Source of the DNA: Selaginella moellendorffii
Lineage: Eukaryota; Streptophyta; Lycopodiopsida; Selaginellales; Selaginellaceae
Direction of reading: 5' to 3'
Assembly: GCF_000143415.4 (NCBI RefSeq)
Contig: NW_003314294.1
Location: 1,230,013-1,294,012, forward strand
Length of the DNA stretch: 64,000 bases
Shown here: positions 24,323 through 36,764 of the stretch, in pieces
Position numbering within the stretch: the stretch's first letter is position 1
How the letters are laid out: every line of letters starts with the position of its first letter
Position numbers and translations under genes: made by a program
The notes under the pieces: model-generated
Databases searched by the model: none
Seen by the model: only the letters and a program-made list of their open reading frames with translations
What the model was told of the DNA's origin: nothing

Positions 24323-25409
24323 TCACTCAAAAGGCCTGGCCTTTGAAACGTTTGGAAGGGTTGGATTTATAGATAGAGCCTTGCCGTATCTAGCACGGGT
24401 GCCACGGTGGTGAATGATATTAAACACAACTCGAGCTGGTGTATTTTGACAAGCTTTTTGTTCTGTAATGGAATAAGTCGTATCCATTTCATGTGGTTTG
24501 TTTGTATGAAAGTCGGCAGTGGCACACAAGTTCAAACATTTCACCCTCGAAAGAACCATATCTCAAATCTCACAAGAGATGATCAAGTTTGTCATGAAGT
24601 CAAGTACCGCTCAAATGCATCCTGTGACTTTGGACAATTTTTCTTGGTGGAGTGTTTTAGTGGAATCACTCCCTTTCCACCACCAAAGCATCCTGCCTGT
24701 CACATTTGTCTTTGCTGACTAATTTCGTCTGTTGCAAATAAGACATTAGAACTTTCGAGGAGAAAGCCTCCTCCTCCTAAGTACATTCTGCAAGTAGTGT
24801 TTTCTCTCATCAAACGAGAAAGAGTTTGCCAGCAACTTAGATCCTCTTTAGGATCCTCACTTAAAGAGGAAGAACTTTTGAGACTAAAATTAATAGAAAA
24901 ATATAATATTTCATTTAGATATATTTTTATAATCTATTTCTACATCATTTAAAAATTCAAGAGAAAATTATTTTTTCATATTGAAGCTAGTAAACCCAAC
25001 ATATAATAATAATTAATACTTAATACAGACTTGAAAAGTATTAATAAGTCTGCATTAGTCAACTATGGAATCTTGATGAACCAGTTGTAACTTCATATGC
25101 TACTGCCAAATGCTTAAACCACCTTGAAGCCATAACTTTAAACAAAAGTAAGGGACCTCGAAAGCCACTATAGTCCATGAAATGTTATTACAACAAATAA
25201 TATATCTTGCATTTAAGTTTGTTTGCTGATAATTCTCCAAGCACAACTATAAGTAGAATCAACCTCATCTTCTGACTCACAACTATAAATAGAATCTACT
25301 TCTTCATCTTTGTTTAACACTGCATATGGAAGATCGGACTCACTCTATTTGTCTTTCACATCCTCTTTATCCCTTCTTTGATGGAAAAAATGTTTTAAAA
25401 CAATAGCTT

Positions 25410-25555
25410 TATTTAAACTTGCTATACTTATCCTTACTTCATCATTTATGTTCAGCCTCACTCTATCTAGGTTGGATGTTCTATTTAAACTTGTTATGCT
25501 CATCCTCACTCTATAATCTATATCATTTATCCTCACTCCACTACAATATTTGTTC
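25410..25555. repeat. Degenerate 73-bp tandem repeat, two copies
   Basis: Both copies begin TATTTAAACTTG (25410 and 25483) and share ATCCTnACT and TCATTTAT blocks in the same order. The period is 73 bp. Confidence 0.55.
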
Positions 25556-25994
25556 ATCCTCATTCCATTGTCAGAGTTGGACTCTCATCTGTCCCCTCTA
25601 CCCCCTCTTTTTAAGAAATTTTTTTTGAAGTGTTAAGGCAAAAAGGAGAAAAGGAAAAAATGAGAAAAATTGAGGAAAAACAATTATAGAAGAAGAAAAA
25701 ATGAATAAAGAAGTATTGGAATAGGAATTTGTAGTAGTTGGGAATGTAGAAATGGGGAAATTAAAAGGACATATGCTTAAAGTTTGGAAAATAGAAGACT
25801 TCTTATCATAAAATATTTTGGCCACCATAAGCAAAAGATTCACACCGCTCAACCTTTTTAACACATAACTCAACATTTAAAATGGGAAAATCAATAATAA
25901 TGTCCACACTCTTAAAGCAATACATAAACTCATTAACAATAACGGTAAAGCAAAAGCTTTCAGTGGCACTCACAACTGGGGATATTTATTGAAC

Positions 25995-26702
25995 TTAAAG
26001 CTCTGGCCAAAGTGAGTCAACCCTTGGAATAGGGAAATACTTAATATTAGAACTAATCAATGACTTTGTTAACGAAATAAAAGCAAGATTTTTAACTTCA
26101 TGCATATAATTAACATTCAAATTAATATGAGGAGGACAGAAAACACTCAACTCATCATTGAACTGAGAATGAAAATCATAAGAGTTAAAAATGAATAATG
26201 TGCTAGGAAAAGGAGATGTTGCAAATGAAGAAGGAACACTAACAACATGAAAAAATGGCCTAAGCTGAGAAATAAGAAAGGGTTGGGAAAGAGCAAAAGA
26301 TAAGGGGAAAAGATCAGATGGCATTTTGAAGGATTGACACCTAGCTTGTGAGATCTTCATTTCATTTCCAAAGTTATTTTCATAATAATTAAGTTCCTCA
26401 TCATAATCTAAAATCCATTTAAGATCGTAAACATTGTTTTCCCATAAACTTGATCCTCAAATATTCTAAACTACATCATTTATAACTCACTAATTGGTGT
26501 CATGATCATACTTCACATCAATGGGAGATGGCAAAACATCAAGAATAGGACAATCAATGTAATCACATCCTACAGATGGCAATACACCAAAGATGGGTGT
26601 AACACTAATATAATTATATCTCACAACACCAAAAGTTCAATTTAATAGAGTAACATTAGTAGCCTCAAATAACCTATTCCTTGATCGATGACGACATGGC
26701 AT
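25995..26702 (-). pseudogene. Decayed ORF, probably of retroelement origin
   Basis: From ATG at 26702 (MPCRHRSRNRLFEATNV) the minus strand stays in one frame for 236 codons to the TAA/TAG position at 25995. It is broken only by five in-frame stops (TGA, TAG, TGA, TAG, TGA), with no frameshift. Readable pieces include GCDYIDCPILDVLPSPIDV, WILDYDEELNYYENNFGNE and FISLTKSLISSNIKYFPIP. All stops could come from C-to-T or G-to-A changes, as expected after cytosine methylation. I do not recognise the protein. A Pol-less gag or envelope-like frame is possible. Confidence 0.45.
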
Positions 26703-27020
26703 GGTAGGAGAAGAGAATGCAATGAAGATTAAAATAAAGAATAAATCTAAGCACAATAATAGGTAAAGTTTTAGATTTTAGAAAAAGCTAATATAGATCT
26801 AAATCTAAAAAAGAATGAAGAAATAAGAACAAAAAGCATAATCCCAAATACTAAAGCAAAGTATTGTTAAAAAGCTTTGCTTTTTAGGGAAAAATTGTAG
26901 TATCTCTCATTAGTGGGTTTAGACCTTTACTTATATACAAAAATGGATGGACCAGATTTAGTCTCAAATGATGGTCCATATGCTATAGTATTATAATTAA
27001 TATATTACTTAGTCAGGGCA

Positions 27021-27028
<8 letters not shown>

Positions 27029-27081
<53 letters not shown>

Positions 27082-27082
27082 C
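27029..27082. repeat. (AT)n/(AC)n microsatellite
   Basis: An AT dinucleotide run of about 40 bases (27029-27069) passes directly into an AC run (27070-27082). Confidence 0.95.
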
Positions 27083-28540
27083 ACGTATTTATAAACCTTA
27101 CACTAATAAAAATAATCAAAGACAAACAACCATAGTTTAAAATCATATATTGTCAATTTTAGATTATTTTGTTATATGGTAACATCTAGATAATGCCAAC
27201 CCCACCTTGAGAAGGACTTCACACTCCCCTTCGACTTTGTCAACTTAGAAATTGAAAGCATTTGAGGGATTTTGATTATGCCAATGATATGATCATGGAT
27301 GACTTCTCATCATAGCAATTGTCAAGACTGTAGGCTAAGAATATGAATCTAAAATGCAAGACAAGAGAAAGTTAGCAAAAGAACACTAGGAGATCAGCCC
27401 AAAACTGCAATTCAAGAGTTTGTATGAAGAGCTTAATTTTTATAGTAGGCTAGTCATGCTAACTCCATTTGTAAATATAGTGTATGCCATTTTTGGCTAG
27501 CAGATGACTAAGTCCAGAAGTTTAGGCTATCACGAGTGTGGCTTGTTTCCTGAGCCCTTATTGTCCGTTTGTTATTCACAAACAAAAAGATTAGACTCAA
27601 ATTCAAGTCACACTCTTGCTCCATCTGGTCAAAAGCTTGATGCTTTTGGTTGATCGTACAAAATATATTATGCTGCAACCAAAATAGATCAAATTAAATG
27701 TAGTAATCACCTTTCACAACATCAGTGAAAGATGACATTGGAAACTTCACCACAAAGCACTCTCAATTTTGCAAACTAGTGCAAATTGGATCTCTAATGC
27801 ATCCTTGCCACTCTTGCTGGCTACAAATGTAACTTGTCAATGGGCTGCACAATCTTCACCTCAATTACCTCCAATTGTCACTTCCACTGGTTGTAAAGTA
27901 AGGCTAAAACTTTCCAAATGCTATTGCTCTCTGAGTAGAACCTAGTGCTGTCTATGTAGGGTCGTCCACTGCTGCTTTCCACATGCGGCATACACTTGAG
28001 AATGGAAGCAGGCAAAAGACTTGTGCCACCAGCTCCAGCATCAATTCCAGTGTCTTGTAATTAATACTATTGTCAGGTAAAGGTAAAAGTATAGTACCTC
28101 CAATCTCCATTGTTTGTTATTGCCTATAGATTCCACCACATTCATTTTAACATTTGTTGACTCCTTTTTGCTCTGATTGTTTAGCCTTTTGGCAATGAAA
28201 ACAATTGCCATCCATAATAATAAAAAAATTGGTGATACATTAAACTCAGTTCTACTTTCTAAGATCTTCAGGCTGTTTGTGCTGTGGGTTTTCTCAGGTT
28301 GCAGCAAATAGTTGTTGGCTTCTTTGCTCAGCATACTTTTTCTCACTAGGCTTTGCTTTGGTTGTTTTTCGTTTGCCACCAGGTGGGGATCGAGTATGCT
28401 GTAAAACTCTTTAGCTTCTTTTTCTCAACATCCAAACGACTCGTTGGCTCGAGCTTTGCTTTCCGGCACATTTGCTGCCGCTTCTACCGTTGAAGGTGTT
28501 TAGTCGAGAACCCCAGCCGCTTGAGAGACATGAGGCTTCC

Positions 28541-29257
28541 TCAAGGAACACTTGATCCCTGGAATCCAGTGACGAGCTCACGTTCCAGGCTCGAAACACA
28601 AACATCCGAAGTTTGGAGGAGCTTGAGAAAGCCCAGGGCGGTGTGTGATCTTGGCGATCTAGAGCGGCTGCTCCGGAGACTTGTCGAGACTTTGCGAGTT
28701 TGCTTGGATAAGAGGAAGACGATCAGTACACGGTGATGGTGAAGCATCTCATTGTTTTCTGCACCGGGAACTCGGAGTTTTTCCGCGGGTTTTTGGCTGA
28801 TGCCATCAACTGGAGGCAAGTTTGCAAGGGTGGTGAAGGATGTTGTCGGCTGTCGCCCAGGAGGGAACGCCATCACCATCCTTGGGAGCCCAAACTTTCG
28901 ATCCCAGCACCTTGTCCTGCAGCTTCCACGGGGAAAAGCTTGTAGAACTGCCCAGCTCTCGCGACCATCCGAGTCCAGCACGTCTGTGTTCGCGGTGCCC
29001 TTGAGCTGCGATGGGTCATAGCGTCCGGTCCAGTTCGTAGTTTGCATGCTGTGCGCCCGCAAGCTTTGCTCGCAGCCAATGTACTTGTAAAAGGTGGCGT
29101 TGGCCGTGACAAAGATGTGCCTCGCTCGTCTTTCGCACAAGAAACTGGAGAACGCATCTGGTCTACCTTCGAAATGGCTCCACCTTCGTCGTCTTCCAAT
29201 GTGATTCCACGGAAGCATGCTCTTAATCGGAGCCTTGGAGGCCTCGGAGTAGTACAA
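28541..29257 (-). CDS. Uncharacterised 238-residue ORF
   Basis: An open frame of 238 residues with higher GC than its surroundings. It may start further upstream, since the same frame continues as RVRNALGKRDLVGERLLTKG near 29300. Readable stretches include SKAPIKSMLPWNHIGRRRRW, HIFVTANATFYKYIGCEQSL and GRYDPSQLKGTANTDVLDSD. The part below about 28950 looks less protein-like, and another frame there (DKVLGSKVWAPKDGDGVPSW) could be the true continuation after an intron. I do not recognise the family. The GC step and the long frame suggest a real gene or a recent relic. No signal peptide or membrane segment is obvious. Confidence 0.35.
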   Translation of the reverse strand: MYYSEASKAPIKSMLPWNHIGRRRRWSHFEGRPDAFSSFLCERRARHIFVTANATFYKYIGCEQSLRAHSMQTTNWTGRYDPSQLKGTANTDVLDSDGRESWAVLQAFPRGSCRTRCWDRKFGLPRMVMAFPPGRQPTTSFTTLANLPPVDGISQKPAEKLRVPGAENNEMLHHHRVLIVFLLSKQTRKVSTSLRSSRSRSPRSHTALGFLKLLQTSDVCVSSLERELVTGFQGSSVP

Positions 29258-29639
29258 GAAACCTTTGGTGAGTAGCCTCTCTCCTACTAGGTCGCGCTTT
29301 CCCAGCGCATTGCGAACCCTGGCGACTGCAGATGGATCGCAGGGTTGCTACGAACAAAGACCACTCGACTCTAGCCCAGAGGCAGACTCACGGGACCGAG
29401 ATAATCCATGTTCACAACAACACCATGAGCTGCAGAGCTTTTCCACAAAAGCAGTAGCCAAAAATTTTATAACTGCAACTTCAACTCCACCTTTCCATCT
29501 AAGGCAGTAAGTATCAAGCACAGCATCAAGATTCAAGTTCTGGCCACTTCTGGAGCACTTAAACCAGAATCATGATTCTCTATAATGCAGGTTATTGACA
29601 CAAAATTTTAGGATTTTCGCACCTAGCATTTGCCCACAG

Positions 29640-30060
29640 AATACCGAACAAGATATATTTACACCTCTTTATACCTTGGCAAACACCGGATTGCAGTGTT
29701 CCACGAGATGAGATTGTGCTGCGGCATTCTCTGGAGCATTGGTCTCGCCTGGCTGGTCCACGAGAGTTTTGATCATCGTGTTCCTGGAACACGTCCTTGT
29801 GTGTGTGCCTCTTCAAATGCCCATTTTGGGCAAATGCCGTAAGCAAAGTGTTGCAACAAAACTAAATTGTGCTGTGGACACCCTCTTTGTGTGGATATTG
29901 TGGCGAATCCAATGATGAGATCCTCAATAGTTGTTCTTGAGCGGGTTTCTCTATCTCACTGTATGGTCTTCTTGCATCCATGTTTAAGAAGCATGCGCTT
30001 TAACGAAACACGGTCCACACTTTTTCCAGTATCTCTTGTAGCACGCCTTGATGTAGTACT
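29640..30060 (-). pseudogene. PPR gene relic
   Basis: The minus strand shows fragments typical of pentatricopeptide repeats in different frames: CNTLLTAFAQNGHLK near 29830, then RMPQHNLISWNTAI near 29710, and DLIIGFA and CPQHNL near 29880-29930. The order suits a PLS-class array, but frameshifts and stops separate the pieces. The intact PPR gene at 34911 uses similar wording (KMPQHGVVSLN), so this could be a decayed relative. Confidence 0.5.
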
Positions 30061-30408
30061 TTTGAGATGGTTTCGAGTCAACCAATACTTGATTTGATGT
30101 TTTATTTTCAATACTAACAAATATTTTGTTTTAAAACATATTGTAATGATATGGAGAATTCTAGACATTTCTAAGTGGAATCACTCTCCAAATATTGAGG
30201 CTACCAAACAATTTCTTCACCATAATCATCACTTATTAATTGCTTAAACTTGCTTCCCAAATAGAAATTAGTGTGCTTACATCCTAGACTCACCATGGAC
30301 AGTATCTCCTCTGCAGAGTTTTCCCATGCATGATCCTCCCTGTAAGAGCTGCCACAAACCAGGTTTACGCCTTGTCACAACAGTCATACACAATATACTA
30401 CAAATATT
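30061..30408. other. Spacer with no visible gene
   Basis: AT-rich sequence between the PPR relic and the end of the Deg1 gene. It probably includes the Deg1 3' untranslated region. Confidence 0.4.
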
Positions 30409-32172
<1,764 letters not shown>

Positions 32173-32306
32173 CGCGGACTAGTAGTGATCACTGGCGAGA
32201 GGAGGAAGATAAAGTATAACTTGTGTGATTGATTATATAAACAAGGAGAGAGGAGGGGGAGGAGGAGAGGGAACCACGCAAACACTAGCCTCTACCTTTG
32301 AGGGGA
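32173..32306. promoter_or_regulatory. Divergent promoter between Deg1 and PGLP
   Basis: Only 134 bp separate the start codons of two outward-facing genes for chloroplast proteins. The stretch holds GA-rich blocks near 32243-32270 and a TATATAA at 32234-32240. Both 5' untranslated regions must fit here too, so a shared bidirectional promoter is inferred. Confidence 0.6.
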
Positions 32307-33982
32307 ATGGATAAGAGGGTGCTAGAGCTCCATGGGCTGTGGAGCTCCAGAGCTACCAGATGGGCTCCCAGGCGCCATGGAATGTTTGGGACGAAAGGGC
32401 AGCAATGCGGTGTAAGGTGGTTAGGGTCGTCATCCTCGTCCGCCATGAATTGCACTGGTAGGAAGCGAGCGAGCGAGCGATCTTTGTTTCCCTCTTGTTT
32501 GTGCTGATAGAAGAGATTCTTCTTGCAGCACCAGCAGCAGCAGTAGCAGCAGCGCCAGCAGCAGCCAAGGCGGCACCTTACCTCGACGACGCAGCACAAC
32601 TCATCAAGAGCGTCGAGACTTTCATTTTCGATTGTGATGGTCAGTGTGCTCTCGCTCGCTCTCTCCGAGTGTTCTGTAAGACCAACCGGTGATCGATCTT
32701 CCAGGTGTGATATGGAAAGGGGATAAGCTCATCGAGGGCGTGCCCGAGACCCTGGATATGCTCCGAAGAATGGTACTTTGTGACGAAGTTCTACCTATAT
32801 TTTACACCATCTTTGCAGGGAAAGCGCCTTGTTTTCGTCACGAACAACTCTACAAAGTCGAGGAAACAATACGGGAAGAAGTTTGAGACGCTGGGGCTCA
32901 ACGTGAACGAGGTAAAGGCTTTCGATCACCGAGCGCTCTTGTAATCTTTGTGGAGATTGTGGCAGGAGGAGATCTTTGCTTCGTCTTTTGCCGCGGCCGC
33001 ATACTTGCAGTCTATAAACTTCCCTTCCAACAAGAAGGTGTGTGTTTCTCTCAGAAATCTGCGTGAGCTGTCACTTATCTCCGCTTTCCATAGGTCTACA
33101 TTCTCGGTGAAGTTGGAATACAAAAGGAGATGGAGCAGGCAGGAATAAACTTCATCGGTGGCCCTGTGAGTGGTTTCTTCTTCCATCAAAACGCTTGTGT
33201 ACCATCGTCCTTACAGATTGGAGCCTCTGTTTGATGAATTAGGAAGACGCTGATAGGAAGATCAATCTAGAACCGGGGCAACTAATGGAACATGACAAAG
33301 ACGTGGGTGCCGTCGTTGTGGGATTCGATCGCTACATCAACTACTACAAAATCCAGTGAGTGGCAACAACAGCATGCGCTTTGTGAATCTAACTTGCTGC
33401 CTTGAAGGTATGCCACCCTGTGCATTCGAGAGAACCCGGGGTGCCTCTTCATCGGTACAAACTGCGACGCTGTTACGCATCTTACAGATGCACAGGAGTG
33501 GGCTGGTAATGCACTTTCGTTGAGCTAAACTATAGAGTGACTAAAGTGCGCAAATCTTAGGAGGTGGAGCCATGGTTGGCTGCATCAAAGCTTCTACCAA
33601 GAGGGAGCCGCTCGTCGTTGGAAAGCCTTCGACTTTCATGATGGATTATCTGTCCAACAAGTAAGACGCGAGACTTTGAGCGAAGCACATAAAAGGCTGG
33701 CTTGCTTTGTGCAGGTTTGGCATCTCCAAAACGCAGATTTGCATGGTGGGAGATCGATTGGACACGGATATTTTGTTCGGCCAAAACGGTGGCTGCAAGA
33801 CGCTTCTGGTCTTGTCAGGTAGCTACGTGTGCACTTCACTGATGTAGTGCTTATCTTCATGCTGGTCTTTCTCAGGTGTGACGACCTTGAAAACTTTGGA
33901 GAGCCCGGACAACACGATTCAGCCGGACTATTACGCGAACGGGCTTTCCGACTTGCTCAAGCTTGCGAAGCCTGTGGTCTAA
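32307..33982 (+). CDS. PGLP1: Chloroplast 2-phosphoglycolate phosphatase
   Basis: Around eleven exons, starting MDKRVLELHGLW with a basic, Ser-rich leader consistent with a plastid transit peptide, followed by an Ala-rich spacer. The HAD core is complete: motif I FIFDCDGVIWKG with the nucleophile Asp, motif II LVFVTNNSTKSR, the cap region with GFDRYINYYK and TNCDAVTHLTDAQ, the Lys motif VVGKPSTFMMDYL, and motif III ICMVGDRLDTDILFG. The enzyme hydrolyses 2-phosphoglycolate made by Rubisco oxygenation, the first step of photorespiration (EC 3.1.3.18). The last exon ends SDLLKLAKPVV at TAA 33980-33982. It diverges from Deg1 and converges with the centrin-like gene, with 43 bp between their stops. 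Confidence 0.93.
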
Positions 33983-34025
33983 GACACATGCAAAAGCATG
34001 GAAATATAATTCATTCACAGCGATT

Positions 34026-34761
34026 TTAGACAGACTTGGACGCGGCCGCAGACATGATTCGCACGAAGTCTGCCTCCGTCACCTCCCCGTCTCCTAGACA
34101 AGTTCGTGTAGCAACAAGAAATCGAAAACGTTTGTTACGCACCATCAGAGTCTGCAACGCGGATCATGTCCTCTACTTCTTTGTCACTGAATGGCAGCTC
34201 CAGCTCCACGGCCAAGCGCCTCAAATCTCTGAAGGACAGCATGCCCTGACCAGGCAACCATTCAGCGTGTAAGTTGAAGAACGCAACTCCACTCACCCGG
34301 CCTTGTTCATCCAGGATTGCAAATACCCGGACCAGCTCCTGCTTTGCCTCTCGTTCTCCCATCTTCTTGGTCATCATCTCCACAAACTCTTCGAAGTCGA
34401 GGGTGCCGCTCTGGTCAACGTCTACACTCGCCATCATGTCTCGTATCTCCTGCCACAGCTTTGAGTTCTATGCTCTAGAAAGTTATCGAAAGTTACCTGT
34501 GCGCTTGTTTCGAATCCCAGTGCTCTAGATCATGCCAGGGATCAAGGAAAACCAAACAGGATATCGACTTACTTCATTGCGACTCTGAGCTCCTTCGCAT
34601 CAATCGTTCCTGGGATGATAGATACATAGATCAAAAGAATTCAACTAAGAGATGTGAAGAAAACCTGATGAATCCGTGTCAAACATGTCGAAGGCCTCGC
34701 GAAGCTCGCTCCGCTGCTCGTCCGTGATCCCCTGCATCCATGGCTGCTGCTCCTTGCTCAT
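34026..34761 (-). CDS. Centrin-like EF-hand protein
   Basis: About six short exons. The start MSKEQQPWMQGITDEQR leads into four EF hands: DTDSSGTIDAKE (complete loop), DVDQSGTLDFEE (complete), DEQGRGMLSFRD (position 3 Gln and position 5 Arg, so probably unable to bind calcium), and DSDGDGEVTEAD (Asp instead of Glu at position 12). Between loops 2 and 3 is EEFVEMMTKKMGERE, the centrin-type linker. The end is RIMSAAASKSV. Centrins are calcium-responsive proteins at basal bodies, nuclear pores and DNA-repair complexes; lycophyte sperm are flagellated, so a basal-body role is possible. It could also be a centrin relative rather than a true orthologue. The start codon is 149 bp from that of the PPR gene on the other strand. 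Confidence 0.85.
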
Positions 34762-34910
34762 GATCAGGTCGATGAGGACTAAGATTGCTACAATGATGAT
34801 TTGGAAAAGTCCATGTTTCAAGCTGTAGGTAGTGTGACTTGGTGAAGCACCGAAGACTATGCGCGCGTGGTCCTCACGCGAGGCGAGGTATCAAAGGAGT
34901 GGGGAATCTT

Positions 34911-36659
34911 ATGCTCCGGGCGGGAGGAGGAGGAGGAGGAGGAGCAGCGCGTTTAGTCGAGGAAAGAGAACTTTTGGTAGCACTGATCAAGGAGTGTGGA
35001 GATGCCCAAGACCTCAGCGAGGCTCGCCGCCTCCACTCCCACATCCTCAACACCGCCCACAACCGGAACCGCTTGGTGGCCAACTTCACCATCGAGATGT
35101 ATGGCAACTGCGGCAGCGTGGAGGACGCACGTCGCGCGTTTGAGTCCATCACCCAGCCCAACCTCTTCTCCTGGAGCATCATCACCCAGGCGTATGCCCA
35201 GAATGGGCATGTTGCCGAGGCCAAGAACCTGTTCGACAGGATGCCGCAGCGGAATCTCGTGTGCTGGAACACTCTCATGTCCGGGCTCGCGCAGGTCGGT
35301 CAGGCAAGCCAGGCTCGCTCCGTCCTACTCAAGATGCCGCAGCACGGCGTCGTCTCCCTCAACATCCTTCTCGGAGCGTATGCCCAACTCGGGCATGTGT
35401 CGGATGCCAAGTCCGTGTTTGATGCGATTCGACAGCCCAATACGATCTCCACGAACCTCATCATCTCCGCTTACGCCCAGGCCGGCCACCTCCAAGCCGC
35501 CGAGGACGTCTTCTCGGCTGGCTGCTGTCCGGTGGACGAGATCTCCTGGAACACTCTGGCCATGGGCTACTGCCAGAGCAAGCAAATGGAGCGTGCCAAG
35601 GCTGTGTTTGATGCGACACCGCAGCCCAGCGTGTTCTCGTGGACCATTCTCCTGCAGGGCTATGCGCAAGCTGGGGAAGTTGGCAAGGCCAGGCTCGCTT
35701 TCGAGCGGATGCCCGCGTGGAACAAGGTGGCGTGGACGGCCATGGTGGCGAGCTACGGCGATCAGGGCTTGACGGGCGAGGCGTGGAGGGTGTTTGAGCA
35801 GGCCCCGCACAAAGACCTGGTGCTCTTCAACGCCATGGCCGCGGCGTATGCTCGAAACGGGCTTTGCGACGAAGCGGACGCGCTGCTGGGGAGAATGCCG
35901 GCGTGGAGCGTCATGACATGGAACACCGCCGTGTCCGTGCGCGCGCTCCACGGTCGCCTCGACTCCGCCAAGGCGCTGTTTGACGCCTCTCCGGCACCCG
36001 ACATCGTGACATGGAACTGCCTGGTGGCGGGGTACACGGGCAGCGGCCGGCTTGCGTCGGCCGTGGACATTCTGGCCAAGATGCCGGTGTGGAGCTCCAT
36101 CGGCTGGAACGCACTGCTTCGCGCCTACTCGCTTGCCGGGGACGTTGGCAGCGCGAAGGCGCTGTTCGACGCAATGCCCGACCCGGACGTGGTGGCATGG
36201 ACGGAGATGACGTCGGTGCTGGCCAGCGCGGGGCTGGGCGATGCCGCCATGACCAGCTTCCAGGAGATGCAGCTGTCGGGGCAGCAGCTGGACGACATGG
36301 TGATGACAAGCATCCTGTCGGCGTGCAGCCATGCCGGGCTGGTCGTCGAGGGTGTCTTCCTGTTCGCCACAATGTGTAGCGACCATGGGATGGCGGCAGC
36401 GCGGGAGCATTGGTCGTGCATGGTGGACTTGCTCGGGCGGGCTGGCCGCGTGGGAGATGCGCACCATATCATGGCCGAGATGCCAATCGACCCGGATCCG
36501 GCCACGTTCAAGTCGTTCCTCAGTGCCTGCCGCAACGCTCCCCCTATAGTTGAAGTCATGGCATCTGCGCGCGGGGCCGCCGAGGCCATCACCCACCTCG
36601 AGCCCGGCCGCTCCTACCCCTACGTGCTTCTCGCCAACCTCAGTCAACCCTGGTCATGA
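34911..36659 (+). CDS. PLS-class pentatricopeptide repeat protein, short C terminus
   Basis: One exon. The first in-frame ATG is at 34911 ([15 protein letters not shown]). The array runs from ELLVALIKECGDAQDLSEA to the end and has repeated N-T-L-M-S-G-type and LFDRMPQRN-type helices, about 16 units of 31-36 residues, in P-L-S order. The E-like segment CRNAPPIVEVMASARGAAEAI, HLEPGRSYPYVLLANL is reached, but it stops at once after ANL with SQPWS. A full E, E+ or DYW extension is therefore missing. Such proteins bind organelle RNA and direct C-to-U editing or processing in mitochondria or chloroplasts. Without DYW it would need a partner deaminase. The GC-rich, intronless form is usual for lycophyte PPR genes. 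A loss of the 3' end is possible. Confidence 0.88.
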   Translation: MLRAGGGGGGGAARLVEERELLVALIKECGDAQDLSEARRLHSHILNTAHNRNRLVANFTIEMYGNCGSVEDARRAFESITQPNLFSWSIITQAYAQNGHVAEAKNLFDRMPQRNLVCWNTLMSGLAQVGQASQARSVLLKMPQHGVVSLNILLGAYAQLGHVSDAKSVFDAIRQPNTISTNLIISAYAQAGHLQAAEDVFSAGCCPVDEISWNTLAMGYCQSKQMERAKAVFDATPQPSVFSWTILLQGYAQAGEVGKARLAFERMPAWNKVAWTAMVASYGDQGLTGEAWRVFEQAPHKDLVLFNAMAAAYARNGLCDEADALLGRMPAWSVMTWNTAVSVRALHGRLDSAKALFDASPAPDIVTWNCLVAGYTGSGRLASAVDILAKMPVWSSIGWNALLRAYSLAGDVGSAKALFDAMPDPDVVAWTEMTSVLASAGLGDAAMTSFQEMQLSGQQLDDMVMTSILSACSHAGLVVEGVFLFATMCSDHGMAAAREHWSCMVDLLGRAGRVGDAHHIMAEMPIDPDPATFKSFLSACRNAPPIVEVMASARGAAEAITHLEPGRSYPYVLLANLSQPWS

Positions 36660-36691
36660 CGGTCAAGTCAAGTCAGGTCATGACAGGTCAA
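36642..36691. promoter_or_regulatory. W-box cluster before the Nudix gene
   Basis: Within 50 bp there are AGTCAA and GGTCAA units (W-box TTGACY on the minus strand) at 36642, 36661, 36666 and 36686, and two GGTCATGAC palindromic units at 36652 and 36677. It ends 74 bp upstream of the Nudix start codon and overlaps the end of the PPR coding region. Confidence 0.5.
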
Positions 36692-36764
36692 CGTAGGCGG
36701 ACGACTCAGGCAAGATGGACGCACAGGTGAGCTTGTAGCTAGGGCAAATTGGTGAGGAGGGAGG

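Noticed and set aside
27029-27082. Possible regulatory or origin sequence in an AT run
   Set aside because: It is a simple AT/AC microsatellite with no other signal nearby.
28541-29257. Assigning the 238-residue ORF to a known enzyme family
   Set aside because: No motif was recognised, so it is listed as uncharacterised only.
35325-36647. A 440-residue open frame on the minus strand
   Set aside because: It is the exact antisense of the PPR gene in a GC-rich region. The forward frame has clear PPR repeats and the reverse frame has none.
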